From a virus, in the IMG/VR virus record IMGVR_UViG_3300042898_002941, positions 1-64,000 of that record: DNA of 64,000 nt. One strand, 5' to 3'. Both the position numbers and the translations under genes were made by a program. The notes under the pieces were generated by a model that was not told the origin of the DNA, ran no database searches, and saw only the letters and a list, made by a program, of their open reading frames with translations. Below, one piece after another: positions 11,101 through 20,260 of the stretch (positions are counted from its first letter, which is position 1; every line of letters starts with the position of its first letter).

Positions 11101-14100
11101 ATTAAGTGCAGAATTATTTACTCAGGCCAATCTTAGAAGAGAAACTGGACAGTACAACATATACGAAAATTGGGGAATACTAATAGGAACCTATGGCGCT
11201 AATGCCAATCGTAGTTGGTTCGAACTAAATCTCAATCAGGCACTGTTAACTGCCAATCCTAGCACAGTACAAATCATACAACCAGGTCAATCAAGCCAAG
11301 CTGATCAAACAATATTTCTAAGCAATCTCTGGAGTGAAAGTTACGCTATACCTACTGTTAATATTTTGCCTACAACATACGGTACAAATCTTGACACAGC
11401 ATTACCATCTGCAGGCTATGTTAATGTTGACGATGTAGATATAACAGTATTCAATCTCAATGATCCAGAAGCCATCAATGCTAACATTGATACAATCGGC
11501 AATGGAACAATTATTTGGGTAGCACAAGTTAACAGCTATGATTGGGGCATTTTTAAGTGCATTCAAATTCCAAGTTCCATGACGTTGTTGAGCAACAATT
11601 TAAATGGAACTAGTGTAGCTCAATTCACTGGTACTCATGGGCGATCAGTGGGCGATGTTATTATTATAAGATATTTTAATGACGGAGTCAATGGAGTTTA
11701 CCGAGTATTAAGTGTGCCAACACCCACCACACTAGTGGTTGCATTTGCATTTACCAATACCAATCAAAGTCAAATCACAGGCACAGGATTGGTATTTTAT
11801 CTACAAAGCACAAGAGTTGCTCAAGCAAGTGATATTAATAATTTGCCTTTTGTCAATGACCTTGTTTCGGGTGCAAAGGTCTGGGTTGACAACGACGGGT
11901 TTGGCCATTGGGAAGTGTTGGAAAAAACTGCGCCGTTCAACATTGCTGACACACTTACACCTTTTACCTTGTTTACTGATTCTTTGTTTGGTACCAGTGT
12001 TAGTCAAACCACAAATCATCAGAGTGCACTGGTCGGTGCACCCCAGGCCCTGTCTGGTGCAGGCGCAATTTATACATACCGTCAAAATAACATAGTTCCT
12101 TATGTTGATAATATATTACTGACACTCAATGCCACAGGCACTGCAGGATATGGTAACAGTGCTAAATTTGGCAACAACAATTGGGCTATTGCTGGCGCCA
12201 GCGCCAGCAACGGCAATGCTGGCTATGCAACCACTTTGTATCAAGTTCCTGGCTCCAATAGTTATTTACAAACACAACTGTTGGTTGCACCAGATCAAAA
12301 CTTTGGTCCTACACGATTTGGATCAGCAGTAGCAATAAGTTTTGACGAGCGTTGGATGTATATCAGTGCACCTGGGGCTGATGCAGTGTATGCCTACGGC
12401 AGAGTTGATGTGCCAGTACAATCAGTGACATACACTAGCAATGGCACTACATCATCGTTTAACTGGTCAGAATCAATCACAATTGATCCAACATATCCAA
12501 ATCAGTTGCTGGTGATTGTAAATAATTTAATTGCAATCGAGGGCATTAATTATTATATCAATGCAAACGTAGTGCAATTTTTTACTGCACCAGCTGCTGG
12601 TCAACCAATAACACTGCGACGTAGACAAGCAGCGCAGATTGATCGTCAAGATTATTTTAACATTGAGCAAAATTCAACCAGTGGCACTGGTGTAGGAGCT
12701 GCATTCACAGTGGTAAACACTCGCGGCGTTTACAACCCCACAATAACCACTGCAGGCACTGGATATGCGGTCAATGATACCTTGACCATTGATTATACTC
12801 AAATTTGTCCCAATGGATCAGGTGCAAACAATTTGGTTATAACAGTGACCGAAGTTCAAGCCGGTGCAATTACTGCATTTAGTTTTGCTGGCAGCGGTGT
12901 CACTACAAACAACGGCTTTGCACTAGTTGAATATTTAAACACAGTGTCTGACATTTACTCATTCACAGTCACAGTCAATGGTGTATTGCAAAGACCGCAT
13001 CTTGATTATGATTTCAATAGTGATAGTTCGTTGGATTTTGGTCTGTTAGAATTTAACACTATACCTCCAGCAGGAGCAGACATTGCAGTTTCCGCCAGCA
13101 CATATTGGCAATATATCAATTCAATTACTGTCAATGGTCTTGGCGCAGACGCAATATTTGGATCTAGTTTGGATACCTCCACTGATGGCCGACAATTGTT
13201 GGTAGGCACTATCAACGACAGTGCCAATACCCCAACTGGCACGGTTCAACTGGCCGGATCAGTGTACGTGTACAATCGTAGTTCTGTAAGCTACCAAATA
13301 ACCAATGCTGCCCAAACCACATACGTAATACCAGGCACATACACTGATCCTGTTGCAGTGTTGTTGAACAACACGTACTTGACCAATACTGCTCAATACA
13401 TCAATGGGCAGTACACAGTGAGTGGCAGCAATATCATATTGAATACTGACCTAACATTGACCATTGGTGATATATTAACAATTGAAACCAACCAGTTCCA
13501 ACTGGTTGAAAAAATTACAGCAAATATTCCAGCAGCACAATCAGCATTTGGATATGCAGTTACTATATGTCCTAATAATTGCAGTGTGTATGTTGGTAGT
13601 CCATTGAGCAGTCAGTCCGGAGTAGTGCAATCCGGCGCTGTTGCGCGATTTGCCAATCAGACTAGAATATACGGAGTAATTACATCAACTGTGGCCAATC
13701 CTACATTGATTGCCGGGGACACCATTAGAGTCAATGACATTGAAGTAGCAGTGCCTGTTGCTCCTGACAACAATCTAGCAGGTCTGGTGGATGCAATAAA
13801 TGCTGCCAATGTGCCAAATGCAGCTGCAACATTGACACCCAATGTGGAGTTTGTTGGCGATGGCACTACTAAAATATACAACGTAGGATCCATTTATTCA
13901 GCTGCTGAATCGTACACCACAGTGGTCTATGTCAACTCAACATTGCAAACAGCCGGTGTAGATTATACCTACAACAATACTACTCAACAAATAATATTTG
14001 TCACTGCTCCGGGTGCAAACTCAGCAATTATTGTAGTGTCTGGAAGAATAACAATATCAGTAATAAACGCAACATCTGTTTCGCCTTTCAACAAACTCAG

Positions 14101-17100
14101 TGTGTTTCCGGGCCTAGTAAACTCTGCATTTGACACAATTGGATTTAATCTCTATGTTTGGGCGCAAGATATTTTAAGTCCAAATCCAACAGACTACGCA
14201 CAATTTGGTTCTAGCATTGGTGTAAATTCTGATGCAATCAATATTGTAGTTGGAGCACCCAATGGTAATGTTTATGAAAGAGAAATATTTGACGGCGGCT
14301 CTACCTATTTCGATGACAGAAGCACAACTTTTTTTAACCCTATTGTCAACAGTGGAGTAGTGTATACATATGACTATTTGTCCGGCACGTCTGCTGCATT
14401 TGTGTCATTGACAAATCCTGGAGCATTTGTGTTTGGACAACAAGTGTACAGCACACAATTAGCAACCGGTGACCAATTTGGTACTGCTGTAAATTATATC
14501 AGTAATCGTTTGTTAATAGGAGCTCCTGGCAGCGATCTTGGAGACAGCAGTGTAAATTATGGCGAAGCATATGTGTTTAATAATCCCACTGGCTCATTGG
14601 CTTGGACTCCAACGTATTTTCAAGAACCAGTGGTTGATACAAATCTTTTAAATACTGTTTACAGCTACGACAAATTGTTAAACAGCACACAAACATATTA
14701 TGATTTCATTGATCCACTGCAAGGAAAAATATTAGGAGCAGCTCGCCAAAACATTGATTACATTGGTGCAGTAGATCCTGCAAATTACAATCAAGGTTCT
14801 GTACATAATGTAGGAACCAGCTGGGGATCAGCGCATGTGGGCGAAATTTGGTGGGATACCAACCGTGTTAGATTTATTAACCCCAGCCAAGACGACATTG
14901 TGTATGCCAGCAAACGTTGGGGACAAGTGTTTCCGGGTAGTAATGTAGACGTTTATCAATGGATAGAAAGTTTAGTAACACCTGCAAATTATGCAGGTCC
15001 AGGTACTCCGTTGAGTACAATCAGTTATACTGTTGCAACCACGGTTGATAATAATGGAATTTTTGAGACATATTACTATTTCTGGGTACGAGGAATCGCA
15101 ACAATAAACACCGCAGTGGGCAAAACTTTAAGTACAACTGGTATTGCCAGTTATATTTTGAATCCCATTGGCAGCGGCATACCTTACATAGCTGGATTAA
15201 ATGCCAGCACTGTGGCAATTTACAATGCAGGTAGTTTATTATCAGCACAAGATACCATACTACATGTTGGCTTCGATCGTCAAGCTACTTCAGGTGATGT
15301 TCATGCTGAATATGCATTTATAGCCGACGGTCAAGCAGATAGTTTTTTAAATGCTAATCTATATCGAAAATTACTAGACAGTTTTTGTGGTGTAGATGTG
15401 CTGGGTAATCTTGTACCAGACCCAATGTTGAGCCCTGGCCAACAGTATGGAGTTCAATTCCGGCCGCGCCAAAGCATGTTTATCGATAGATTTACGGCAC
15501 TACAAAACTACTTGACTCGTGCTAACAATGTACTGGCGCAGTATCCTATCAGTGAGATTCGCAGTTTTAATTTGCTCAATAGTTCAGAACCAAAACCTGC
15601 GCCCAACACAGGAGCTTGGAATTTTGAAGTGCCTAATCTTGAAACACTAAGGTATCAAAATCTTGCACAAGTTCCGCTGGGATATTTGTATCTAGTAGAT
15701 TCTGATTCAAGTCAACAAGGACTATGGACAATTTATGAAGTTGCTCAAGGTAGCATACTGGGTCAACGAGTTCTGAATCTTACACGTATACAAAATTATG
15801 ACACTACCTTGTACTGGAACTATATCAACTGGTATCTACCAGGATACAATAGTTCAACACAGATAGTGGCAACTGTTGCCAATTATTCAGACCTCAGCAC
15901 ATTGACCTTACAAACTGCGCCTATAGGCACTAGTGTAAAAGTTTCTGCCAACAGTCAAGGCAAATTTGAAATTTATAATAGAACTGCAACAGGATGGGAT
16001 CGAGTTGCATTGCAAGATGGCACCATTGAATTCAGTGCAAAATTATGGAACTATGCTCTGGGACCATACGGGTTTGACGCCGAAGTGTTTGATGCTCAAT
16101 ACTTTGATCAAGAACCAGTGATAGAAACTCGTCAGATTATTCGTGCACTAAATCAAGAAATTTACATTGATGATCTCTTGATAGAACGAAATCAATCATT
16201 GATTTTGATGTTTAACTTTATCTACAGTGAATTTACTGCACCAGAATGGCTAATAAAAACCAGTTTTATCAATGTAGATCATAGATTACAGGCGTTGTTG
16301 CCTTATCAATTGTACCAACCTGAAAATCAAACATTTGTAGAAGATTATATCCAAGAAGTCAAACCATATCACACACAGATACTTAACTTTAACCTTATCT
16401 ATGATGGTACAGATACCTATGCTGGATCTTTAACTGACTATGATGTACCAGCTTACTGGAACACTGATTTACAAATTCCACAATTTGTAAGTCCGGTATT
16501 GACTCCGTATACCAGCGCCCTTAGCACCACAGAAAATTTCAACAGTGATGCTGCATCTAATGCTGCCGTCTGGTTGCAATTTCCTTGGAATCAATGGTAC
16601 AACAACTATCTATTAGAAATTCAAGATGTTATTGTTGTCAACGGCGGATCAGGGTATAGTTATAACAATCCGCCAACTGTGACAGTGACTGGTACCTGTG
16701 TAACGCCAGCCACAATGACTGCAACAGTCAATGGTGCTGGACAAGTAACTGCTATTAATATTATTACTCCCGGAGCTGGATACAGTACCACTGCACAGAT
16801 TGTATTGACATCCGCAGTGGGATCTGGAGCCATCTGTGTTGCACAAATGGCCAATGATCTTGTCAGATCAATCCGTACAGTGATAAAATATGATAGATAT
16901 GAATATCAAAGCTCTATAGTAGAATGGCAACCCAATGTTGTTTATACTCAAGGCACACAGGTGCGCTATGTGAATGTGGTCTGGAGTGCCAACACCACAC
17001 AATCATCTGCTAGCTTTTTACCTTCTGATTGGACATTGGTAAGTGCTGACTCGCTAAGTGGTGTAAATCGTACTCAGGGATTTTATACACCGGGTCCAGA

Positions 17101-19438
17101 TCAACCCGGGTTGAGTTTGCCGTTGTTGATCAACGGTATTGATTACCCTGGAGTTCAAGTCACTGCACCAACCTATAATCAAAACACAGGGTTTGATGTT
17201 GGTAATTTTGATATCAACCCATTTGATAATTTTTTTGTAAGTCCGGGCGGATTTATAACCTACGATCCTTCTATACTTGATACTGAGTACAGTAGTTCTT
17301 ATCTTGACATATATCTTGGCACACGGCCAACTGATATAAATGTATCGGGCGGTGCCTATATTAGTCCCTACAGTAGTCATGCACCAGAAGAACTGGTACC
17401 AGGTGCAGAATTTGACACCTTAGATTTTAGAGTTTACACAACACCTGGAGCAGATTGGCTTAGTAGAGGTCATGGATTCCCGTTGATTGTAAAAAGATAT
17501 ACCTATGATCCGGCAAGTCCTGCACTGTACTTTGGAGATTTGTTACCGTACCCAATGGTAGTACTGGCCTGGAATATAACCACTGGCGTGGGTCTCCAAC
17601 CAAGTTCTTATGATTGGGTTAATTACACATTGACTGTGACACAGGCTGTCACTGCAGGCGATGTGATACAACTTTCAGTTGTGGCCACTGGTGGCGGCAA
17701 CCAACTGATGAGTGACACCTACATTGGGTCCAATATTGGTAACACAATAATTATACCTTTTCCTTACAGTGCCATCAGTGGATTTGTTATCTATAACAGC
17801 GAAAATGGTCCGTTGCAGCCTGGAGTTGATTATACCTATGTCTCCTATGCTGCTAATAAAACTCAAATAACTTTTGCAACCACTTATGGTGCCACTGACA
17901 GGATCAATCTAACCTGTCTTGGGTATGCAGCCAGTGGCCCAACATACAGCTGGAGTCTGCCTGTAATTCAAACTTTTGTAATTACCAATTCAGCAGTGTT
18001 GACTTATACACTGACCAACAGCTTGCAAGGTACAAATCCAGTTAATTTAATAGTCATGCGAAACGGAGTTCGCGCTCGTCCGTATTCTAGTGTTGACTAT
18101 GTCAGTGACGGCTCAAGTTTGGAATACTATCTGCCAGACCGCGGAGGATACAGCCAAGAAAGTATTGCTGATGCTGATGTGTCGGTATACGAAAATAGCC
18201 AATTGTTAACTCAAAATGTTGACTATGTTGTTGACGCCTGGGACCCGTCATCGCTGCGTACCATAACATTAACCAATCCTGCCACATCGGGCACAGTTGT
18301 GTTGATTTCTATCAGCACTGACGCTCAGTACTCTATATCTGGCAATCAACTAACGTTCTTGCCAAGTGAAGGGTTAAGCCCTCAAGTTGGAGACACCATT
18401 GAAATCATAACCTGGAACGACACGTCTGAACAACGATTATTAACACAGGTCTGGGTAGGCCCGATAACCGAAGGCGTGTTAGTTAGTCAAGCATTTGATT
18501 CAACTGATTTTGACAACCCACCTGGGCCTCCGTCGGCTGACCCAGGACTATTTGATCAATCCAGTGGCATTCAAATACAAACAAATATATTTGACACTGG
18601 AAGAGAAATATTAGATCCAGAACGAATACTGGTAACACTGAATGGCAGTTTCTTGATCAACGGCAATGGTTACATTGTTGACGGATCTAAGATAATAATA
18701 CCTGGCCCACCTATTAGCACAATAGCAGTGCTGGCAGTCACAAGCTTTGCGCAATTTTCTGTACCAGCTGCTATGGCCTTCCGCATATTCCAAGACATGC
18801 GCGGTATACAAGCTACCTATAGAATAACAGCAAATACCACAACCACATTGGTACAACCGGTGTCCATGACCGACGATGTAATTTATGTGGCAGATGCCGC
18901 AGCTCTTATTGAACCAAACTTGGCAGACAATGTTTGGGGTGCACTGACCATCGATGGTGAACGTATTATGTATCGTGAGAGAAACACCACAAACAACACA
19001 GTCAGTAGTTTGTTGAGAGGAACTGCTGGAACTGCCAACGCATCACACACAGTAGGAGCCACAGTATACAATATTGGTCCTGGAAATTTACTATCAGCAG
19101 AGTATCAAAACTATGTGGTTGTCGACAGCGCACTAGGCGACGGGTCAACCACAGTATACGTGGCCGACAACATTGATGTTGGCAACATGGACAGTACAAC
19201 AATGGAAGAAGCAGTGCAAGTGTACATTGGCGGAACATTGCAAACTTCTGGATATGTTATAACTGCTGACAACCCTGTCACGGTAGAATTCGCCACTGCA
19301 CCACCAGCTGGTGTAGAAGTAGATATTTTGGTACGTAGAGCATTGACCTGGTACGCACCCGGAGCAGGAACTCCTAGCAATGGTGAACCACTACAAGAAA
19401 CTGAAACCGCGGCAGCAAGATTCCTGCGTGGACTTTGA
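5117..19438 (+). CDS. Giant virion structural protein in the gp7 position, with a seven-motif FG-GAP-like propeller
   Basis: This is a single 4,773-residue open frame. The N-terminus (FLPEIFQTP, then a QGFIGQRVGPGVN segment near residue 40) resembles large structural proteins that follow gp6 in T4-like marine phages. The body is Asn/Thr/Tyr-rich beta sequence. Seven FG-GAP-like motifs (Phe-Gly ... Gly-Ala-Pro or similar) lie near residues 2290, 2348, 2398, 2678, 2810, 3028 and 3118. Two Trp-x-Pro ... Tyr-x-x-Gly ... Tyr-Trp-Ser-Ala modules near 1880 and 3937 resemble CBM5/12 chitin-binding folds. GY-rich modules lie near 2525 and 3842. By position it is probably a baseplate-wedge or peripheral baseplate/fibre protein. 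Exact equivalence to T4 gp7 is not shown. Confidence 0.8.
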   Translation: MATVRTVDFLPEIFQTPVNKQFLAATLDQLVQEPKFKKSQGFIGQRVGPGVNANDQYVIEPTKSRNDYQLEPGVVQIDPVDAKKIVDVITYPGITDALTLQGGITNNADYLYTSDYYTWDPFVDFDKFVNYAQYFWLPNGPMAVDVSATGVPVTDSFTVTRANGVYTFSGYAGNNPVLTLVKGGNYTFNVAQNTTETITYRVTNSGTSAYVINQESNPSLTLVRGNTYYFNLSLTGAFPFFIKTIASLGPVNVYSNGVINNGASDGQIIFTVPQDAPDVLFYCNPVEFNLRGQFNIIDATAGTGNDFWIQTDPGINGRIPATPNISSRTILGVTNNGIDLGTITFDVPLSDAQSFYYNLPAIPLNNGTVDLITTTLQFNQVNNQFLDAFYTANPNGIDGITNLNGRTIVFTATQGWEITSFFDPLVTGQNGQPGSFDSLPFDNTTFITNPEEQYSVWRIQYQTDSGGQVYLSLTSVATVPELDKFTILFGNQWASTQWYKDVDGYFEQIPLLTAARSVLWYQDGTDPNIFGQIRLIDQTGVSTLDIDTIIGQKTYTSPNGVTFTNGMKVIFRGTTAPASYSNNEYYIEGVGTAIQLLPVTNFVTPEPYVEAQYALINSDSALNGPLTPDYLTINRASGDLNPWSRSNRWVQIDVINASAAYNNTVPVLDNNFRARRPILEFRAGTRLFNFGTQGKPPVNIIDFTQTDALRTVNGSIGFGTDGYELVSGDRVVFAADIDPVVRRTIYQVSFIIPDTVPPLISQPLISLIPAADSPALLDQSVLCLNGNTLQGQSFRYDGVNWAEEQQKLNVNQPPQFDIYDADGISFGDRVKYSSSNFLGSSLFSYAVGSGPLDLYLGFPLTYLSLTNIGDIVFDNNFYADSFTYTLNTVGQTVPLSSGFVRQYSTRLLYDREIGWQNGITQSQIRQQFQFVYDGSPSLLDIAVSTGTVVPAVQVFINATFQESYNYRVSIGTNTTTITWLTEYAPGDLIEIQVLSDQVSTNGFFQVPMNLENNPLNGNSTQFTLGTIRNHYSTIAQNLIGLQGPVIGANNTRDLGNLIPYGLQILQQSSPLTLAGYFMRDPNYDVFASLDFNSREYIKFKSLLLNTVISNDYGTMTIPEILDSAIAQITVGRTNLSPFYWSDMLPTGTTFISNSTTVSQITTSVFNTSQTYNFTESNYLGLLVYLNDVLLVRNYDYIVSVDSPVLTITVPLSVGDVVTINEYSDTVGNFVPNTPTKLGLYPKFKPEIFYNPDYLNPVLVIQGHDGSITISFGDFRDEILLEFEKRIYDNLKNDGNPVPLVAEDVVPGFFRTTDYTQAQITQILSESFLTWVGQNKVDYKTQNYIATNPFTYNYSVSGNKLNEEPLLGAWRGIYRYFYDTTSPNLTPWEMLGFSEQPAWWTARYGPVPYTSDNLVLWGDLEAGYIADPIAPYIDPRYVRPGLTTVIPVDSQGELLSPLQSVVGLYNPNAWRKSWVVGDGGPTEASWWASSSYPFAVMRLLALTRPAEFFSLFVDRDLYRYNAEFEQYLYNDRYRINANEIQVYGNGVSKASYINWIIDYNQQLGINSSSALTRDLANLDVRLCYRMAAFTDKQYANIYLEKSSPDSQNSSLLLPPESWNLLLYANQPFGEIVYSSLIIQQLESGFTVYGYSNVQPYFPIVASATNGTTQTISAGGTDVIVPAQYTNNIVNIPYGYNFSNATIVVDFILSYGVFLTSQGLVFDGVQNGYTLNWAQMAQEFLYWSQQGWAPGTIINLNPGASKITAYKPGAVVAAVTSLTPENQLTDQNKQSIKSRDLIVQRYGDTFTISSATNQTISYLDLKFTNYENMAVLDNVSIFNDLIYNPITAERQSRMAWKASISSDWDGTLNAQGFVLNQNNVDQWQPSVKYTKGEIVIYKNTYWSALNIIQPSTTFDYANWVKSDYAMIAQGLLPNIANKADQQANSYNIYDANLASDNDLLAFGLTGFRPRQYMVDLDLDDVSQIQLYQNFIASKGTRLSAELFTQANLRRETGQYNIYENWGILIGTYGANANRSWFELNLNQALLTANPSTVQIIQPGQSSQADQTIFLSNLWSESYAIPTVNILPTTYGTNLDTALPSAGYVNVDDVDITVFNLNDPEAINANIDTIGNGTIIWVAQVNSYDWGIFKCIQIPSSMTLLSNNLNGTSVAQFTGTHGRSVGDVIIIRYFNDGVNGVYRVLSVPTPTTLVVAFAFTNTNQSQITGTGLVFYLQSTRVAQASDINNLPFVNDLVSGAKVWVDNDGFGHWEVLEKTAPFNIADTLTPFTLFTDSLFGTSVSQTTNHQSALVGAPQALSGAGAIYTYRQNNIVPYVDNILLTLNATGTAGYGNSAKFGNNNWAIAGASASNGNAGYATTLYQVPGSNSYLQTQLLVAPDQNFGPTRFGSAVAISFDERWMYISAPGADAVYAYGRVDVPVQSVTYTSNGTTSSFNWSESITIDPTYPNQLLVIVNNLIAIEGINYYINANVVQFFTAPAAGQPITLRRRQAAQIDRQDYFNIEQNSTSGTGVGAAFTVVNTRGVYNPTITTAGTGYAVNDTLTIDYTQICPNGSGANNLVITVTEVQAGAITAFSFAGSGVTTNNGFALVEYLNTVSDIYSFTVTVNGVLQRPHLDYDFNSDSSLDFGLLEFNTIPPAGADIAVSASTYWQYINSITVNGLGADAIFGSSLDTSTDGRQLLVGTINDSANTPTGTVQLAGSVYVYNRSSVSYQITNAAQTTYVIPGTYTDPVAVLLNNTYLTNTAQYINGQYTVSGSNIILNTDLTLTIGDILTIETNQFQLVEKITANIPAAQSAFGYAVTICPNNCSVYVGSPLSSQSGVVQSGAVARFANQTRIYGVITSTVANPTLIAGDTIRVNDIEVAVPVAPDNNLAGLVDAINAANVPNAAATLTPNVEFVGDGTTKIYNVGSIYSAAESYTTVVYVNSTLQTAGVDYTYNNTTQQIIFVTAPGANSAIIVVSGRITISVINATSVSPFNKLSVFPGLVNSAFDTIGFNLYVWAQDILSPNPTDYAQFGSSIGVNSDAINIVVGAPNGNVYEREIFDGGSTYFDDRSTTFFNPIVNSGVVYTYDYLSGTSAAFVSLTNPGAFVFGQQVYSTQLATGDQFGTAVNYISNRLLIGAPGSDLGDSSVNYGEAYVFNNPTGSLAWTPTYFQEPVVDTNLLNTVYSYDKLLNSTQTYYDFIDPLQGKILGAARQNIDYIGAVDPANYNQGSVHNVGTSWGSAHVGEIWWDTNRVRFINPSQDDIVYASKRWGQVFPGSNVDVYQWIESLVTPANYAGPGTPLSTISYTVATTVDNNGIFETYYYFWVRGIATINTAVGKTLSTTGIASYILNPIGSGIPYIAGLNASTVAIYNAGSLLSAQDTILHVGFDRQATSGDVHAEYAFIADGQADSFLNANLYRKLLDSFCGVDVLGNLVPDPMLSPGQQYGVQFRPRQSMFIDRFTALQNYLTRANNVLAQYPISEIRSFNLLNSSEPKPAPNTGAWNFEVPNLETLRYQNLAQVPLGYLYLVDSDSSQQGLWTIYEVAQGSILGQRVLNLTRIQNYDTTLYWNYINWYLPGYNSSTQIVATVANYSDLSTLTLQTAPIGTSVKVSANSQGKFEIYNRTATGWDRVALQDGTIEFSAKLWNYALGPYGFDAEVFDAQYFDQEPVIETRQIIRALNQEIYIDDLLIERNQSLILMFNFIYSEFTAPEWLIKTSFINVDHRLQALLPYQLYQPENQTFVEDYIQEVKPYHTQILNFNLIYDGTDTYAGSLTDYDVPAYWNTDLQIPQFVSPVLTPYTSALSTTENFNSDAASNAAVWLQFPWNQWYNNYLLEIQDVIVVNGGSGYSYNNPPTVTVTGTCVTPATMTATVNGAGQVTAINIITPGAGYSTTAQIVLTSAVGSGAICVAQMANDLVRSIRTVIKYDRYEYQSSIVEWQPNVVYTQGTQVRYVNVVWSANTTQSSASFLPSDWTLVSADSLSGVNRTQGFYTPGPDQPGLSLPLLINGIDYPGVQVTAPTYNQNTGFDVGNFDINPFDNFFVSPGGFITYDPSILDTEYSSSYLDIYLGTRPTDINVSGGAYISPYSSHAPEELVPGAEFDTLDFRVYTTPGADWLSRGHGFPLIVKRYTYDPASPALYFGDLLPYPMVVLAWNITTGVGLQPSSYDWVNYTLTVTQAVTAGDVIQLSVVATGGGNQLMSDTYIGSNIGNTIIIPFPYSAISGFVIYNSENGPLQPGVDYTYVSYAANKTQITFATTYGATDRINLTCLGYAASGPTYSWSLPVIQTFVITNSAVLTYTLTNSLQGTNPVNLIVMRNGVRARPYSSVDYVSDGSSLEYYLPDRGGYSQESIADADVSVYENSQLLTQNVDYVVDAWDPSSLRTITLTNPATSGTVVLISISTDAQYSISGNQLTFLPSEGLSPQVGDTIEIITWNDTSEQRLLTQVWVGPITEGVLVSQAFDSTDFDNPPGPPSADPGLFDQSSGIQIQTNIFDTGREILDPERILVTLNGSFLINGNGYIVDGSKIIIPGPPISTIAVLAVTSFAQFSVPAAMAFRIFQDMRGIQATYRITANTTTTLVQPVSMTDDVIYVADAAALIEPNLADNVWGALTIDGERIMYRERNTTNNTVSSLLRGTAGTANASHTVGATVYNIGPGNLLSAEYQNYVVVDSALGDGSTTVYVADNIDVGNMDSTTMEEAVQVYIGGTLQTSGYVITADNPVTVEFATAPPAGVEVDILVRRALTWYAPGAGTPSNGEPLQETETAAARFLRGL

Positions 19439-19454
19439 TCAAGGTAAATATATC

Positions 19455-19604
19455 ATGACTGAAAATAAAACGACAAAACAACCCGTGCCAGAGGTTAAAA
19501 CTACAACCAAACGACCTGACGAAACAGGAAGTATTTCGGTTGAAGGTTTTGTAAGGATTTTTGATCCAAACACAAAAGAAAAATTTGTGGAGAAACGAGC
19601 ATGA
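19455..19604 (+). CDS. Small protein with a DPxTxE motif
   Basis: This 49-residue gene starts at an ATG 16 bases after the giant gene ends and is preceded by AAGG. An in-frame upstream ATG inside the giant gene is less likely. The charged, Lys/Thr-rich N-terminus is followed by the segment EGFVRIFDPNTKEKFVEKR (about residues 29-47). The next gene carries a very similar segment at its own N-terminus. The stop overlaps that gene's ATG (ATGA). It is probably a small structural or adaptor protein; the function is unknown. Confidence 0.68.
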   Translation: MTENKTTKQPVPEVKTTTKRPDETGSISVEGFVRIFDPNTKEKFVEKRA

Positions 19605-20209
19605 TTATTCAACCTGGACTGGCCAAAATAGAAGGATTTGTCAAGATTCACGACCCCAAAACTGGGGAAATTTTACTTGATAAAAAAAATGCAATTCACT
19701 ACGAAAATATCAGCATCTGTATGGCACAGATGCTGAGCGACAAAAATCTTGGATACATCTATCAAATGGCTTTTGGTAATGGTGGCAGCGCAGTGGATCC
19801 CACTGGTGTTATTACCTATTTGCCACCCAACACCACTGGTCAAAATGCAGATTTATACAATGAAACTTATTACAAAGTGGTTGACAATAATTCAGCTGCA
19901 AACCTAGATCCTGCCAACAACTACATAACAGTGCTGCACACATCTGGTAATGTGTACACTGACATAGTAGTGACTTGTTTGTTGGACTACGGTGAGCCTG
20001 CAGGACAACAGGCCTTTGACAACAGCACCAATTTCAACGGTGAATATGTGTTTGATGAATTGGGATTAAAATGTTGGTTTGGTAGTTCTACTAATTTGTT
20101 GTTGATCACGCATGTTATATTTCACCCAGTGCAAAAAAGTTTAAATCGTCAAATACAAATTGACTATACTTTGCGCATCCAAACCTTGACCAACCTGAGT
20201 GCAGCATAA
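19601..20209 (+). CDS. Probable virion structural protein, function unknown
   Basis: The protein has 202 residues. Its N-terminus has the segment EGFVKIHDPKTGEILLDKKN (residues 11-30), a type of start seen in T4-like marine phage structural proteins. It is followed by a His-Tyr-Glu-Asn motif and an alpha/beta region. The rest is Asn/Thr-rich beta sequence ending in a conserved-looking IQIDYTLRIQTL strand. It overlaps the preceding small gene by four bases and lies between the giant structural gene and a tail fibre gene, so a baseplate or fibre-attachment role is plausible. No enzymatic motif was seen. Confidence 0.72.
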   Translation: MIIQPGLAKIEGFVKIHDPKTGEILLDKKNAIHYENISICMAQMLSDKNLGYIYQMAFGNGGSAVDPTGVITYLPPNTTGQNADLYNETYYKVVDNNSAANLDPANNYITVLHTSGNVYTDIVVTCLLDYGEPAGQQAFDNSTNFNGEYVFDELGLKCWFGSSTNLLLITHVIFHPVQKSLNRQIQIDYTLRIQTLTNLSAA

Positions 20210-20212
20210 ATA
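20205..20212 (+). promoter_or_regulatory. Putative T4-type late promoter box before the tail fibre gene
   Basis: CATAAATA overlaps the stop codon of the preceding gene and lies 48 bases before the tail fibre ATG. This differs by one base from the T4 late consensus. The leader that would result contains an ACGGAG ribosome-binding site 9-14 bases before the ATG. A further TAAATA repeat occurs within the same leader. Confidence 0.42.
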
Positions 20213-20260
20213 TGTGTACATTAACACGCACTAAATACACAATGACGGAGTAAATAAAAG

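Noticed and set aside
11739-12095. Several open frames of 60-120 codons on both strands inside the giant gene
   Set aside because: They have no ribosome-binding sites and none of the family-like composition of real genes here; they follow from the low stop density of this AT-moderate, repeat-rich gene.
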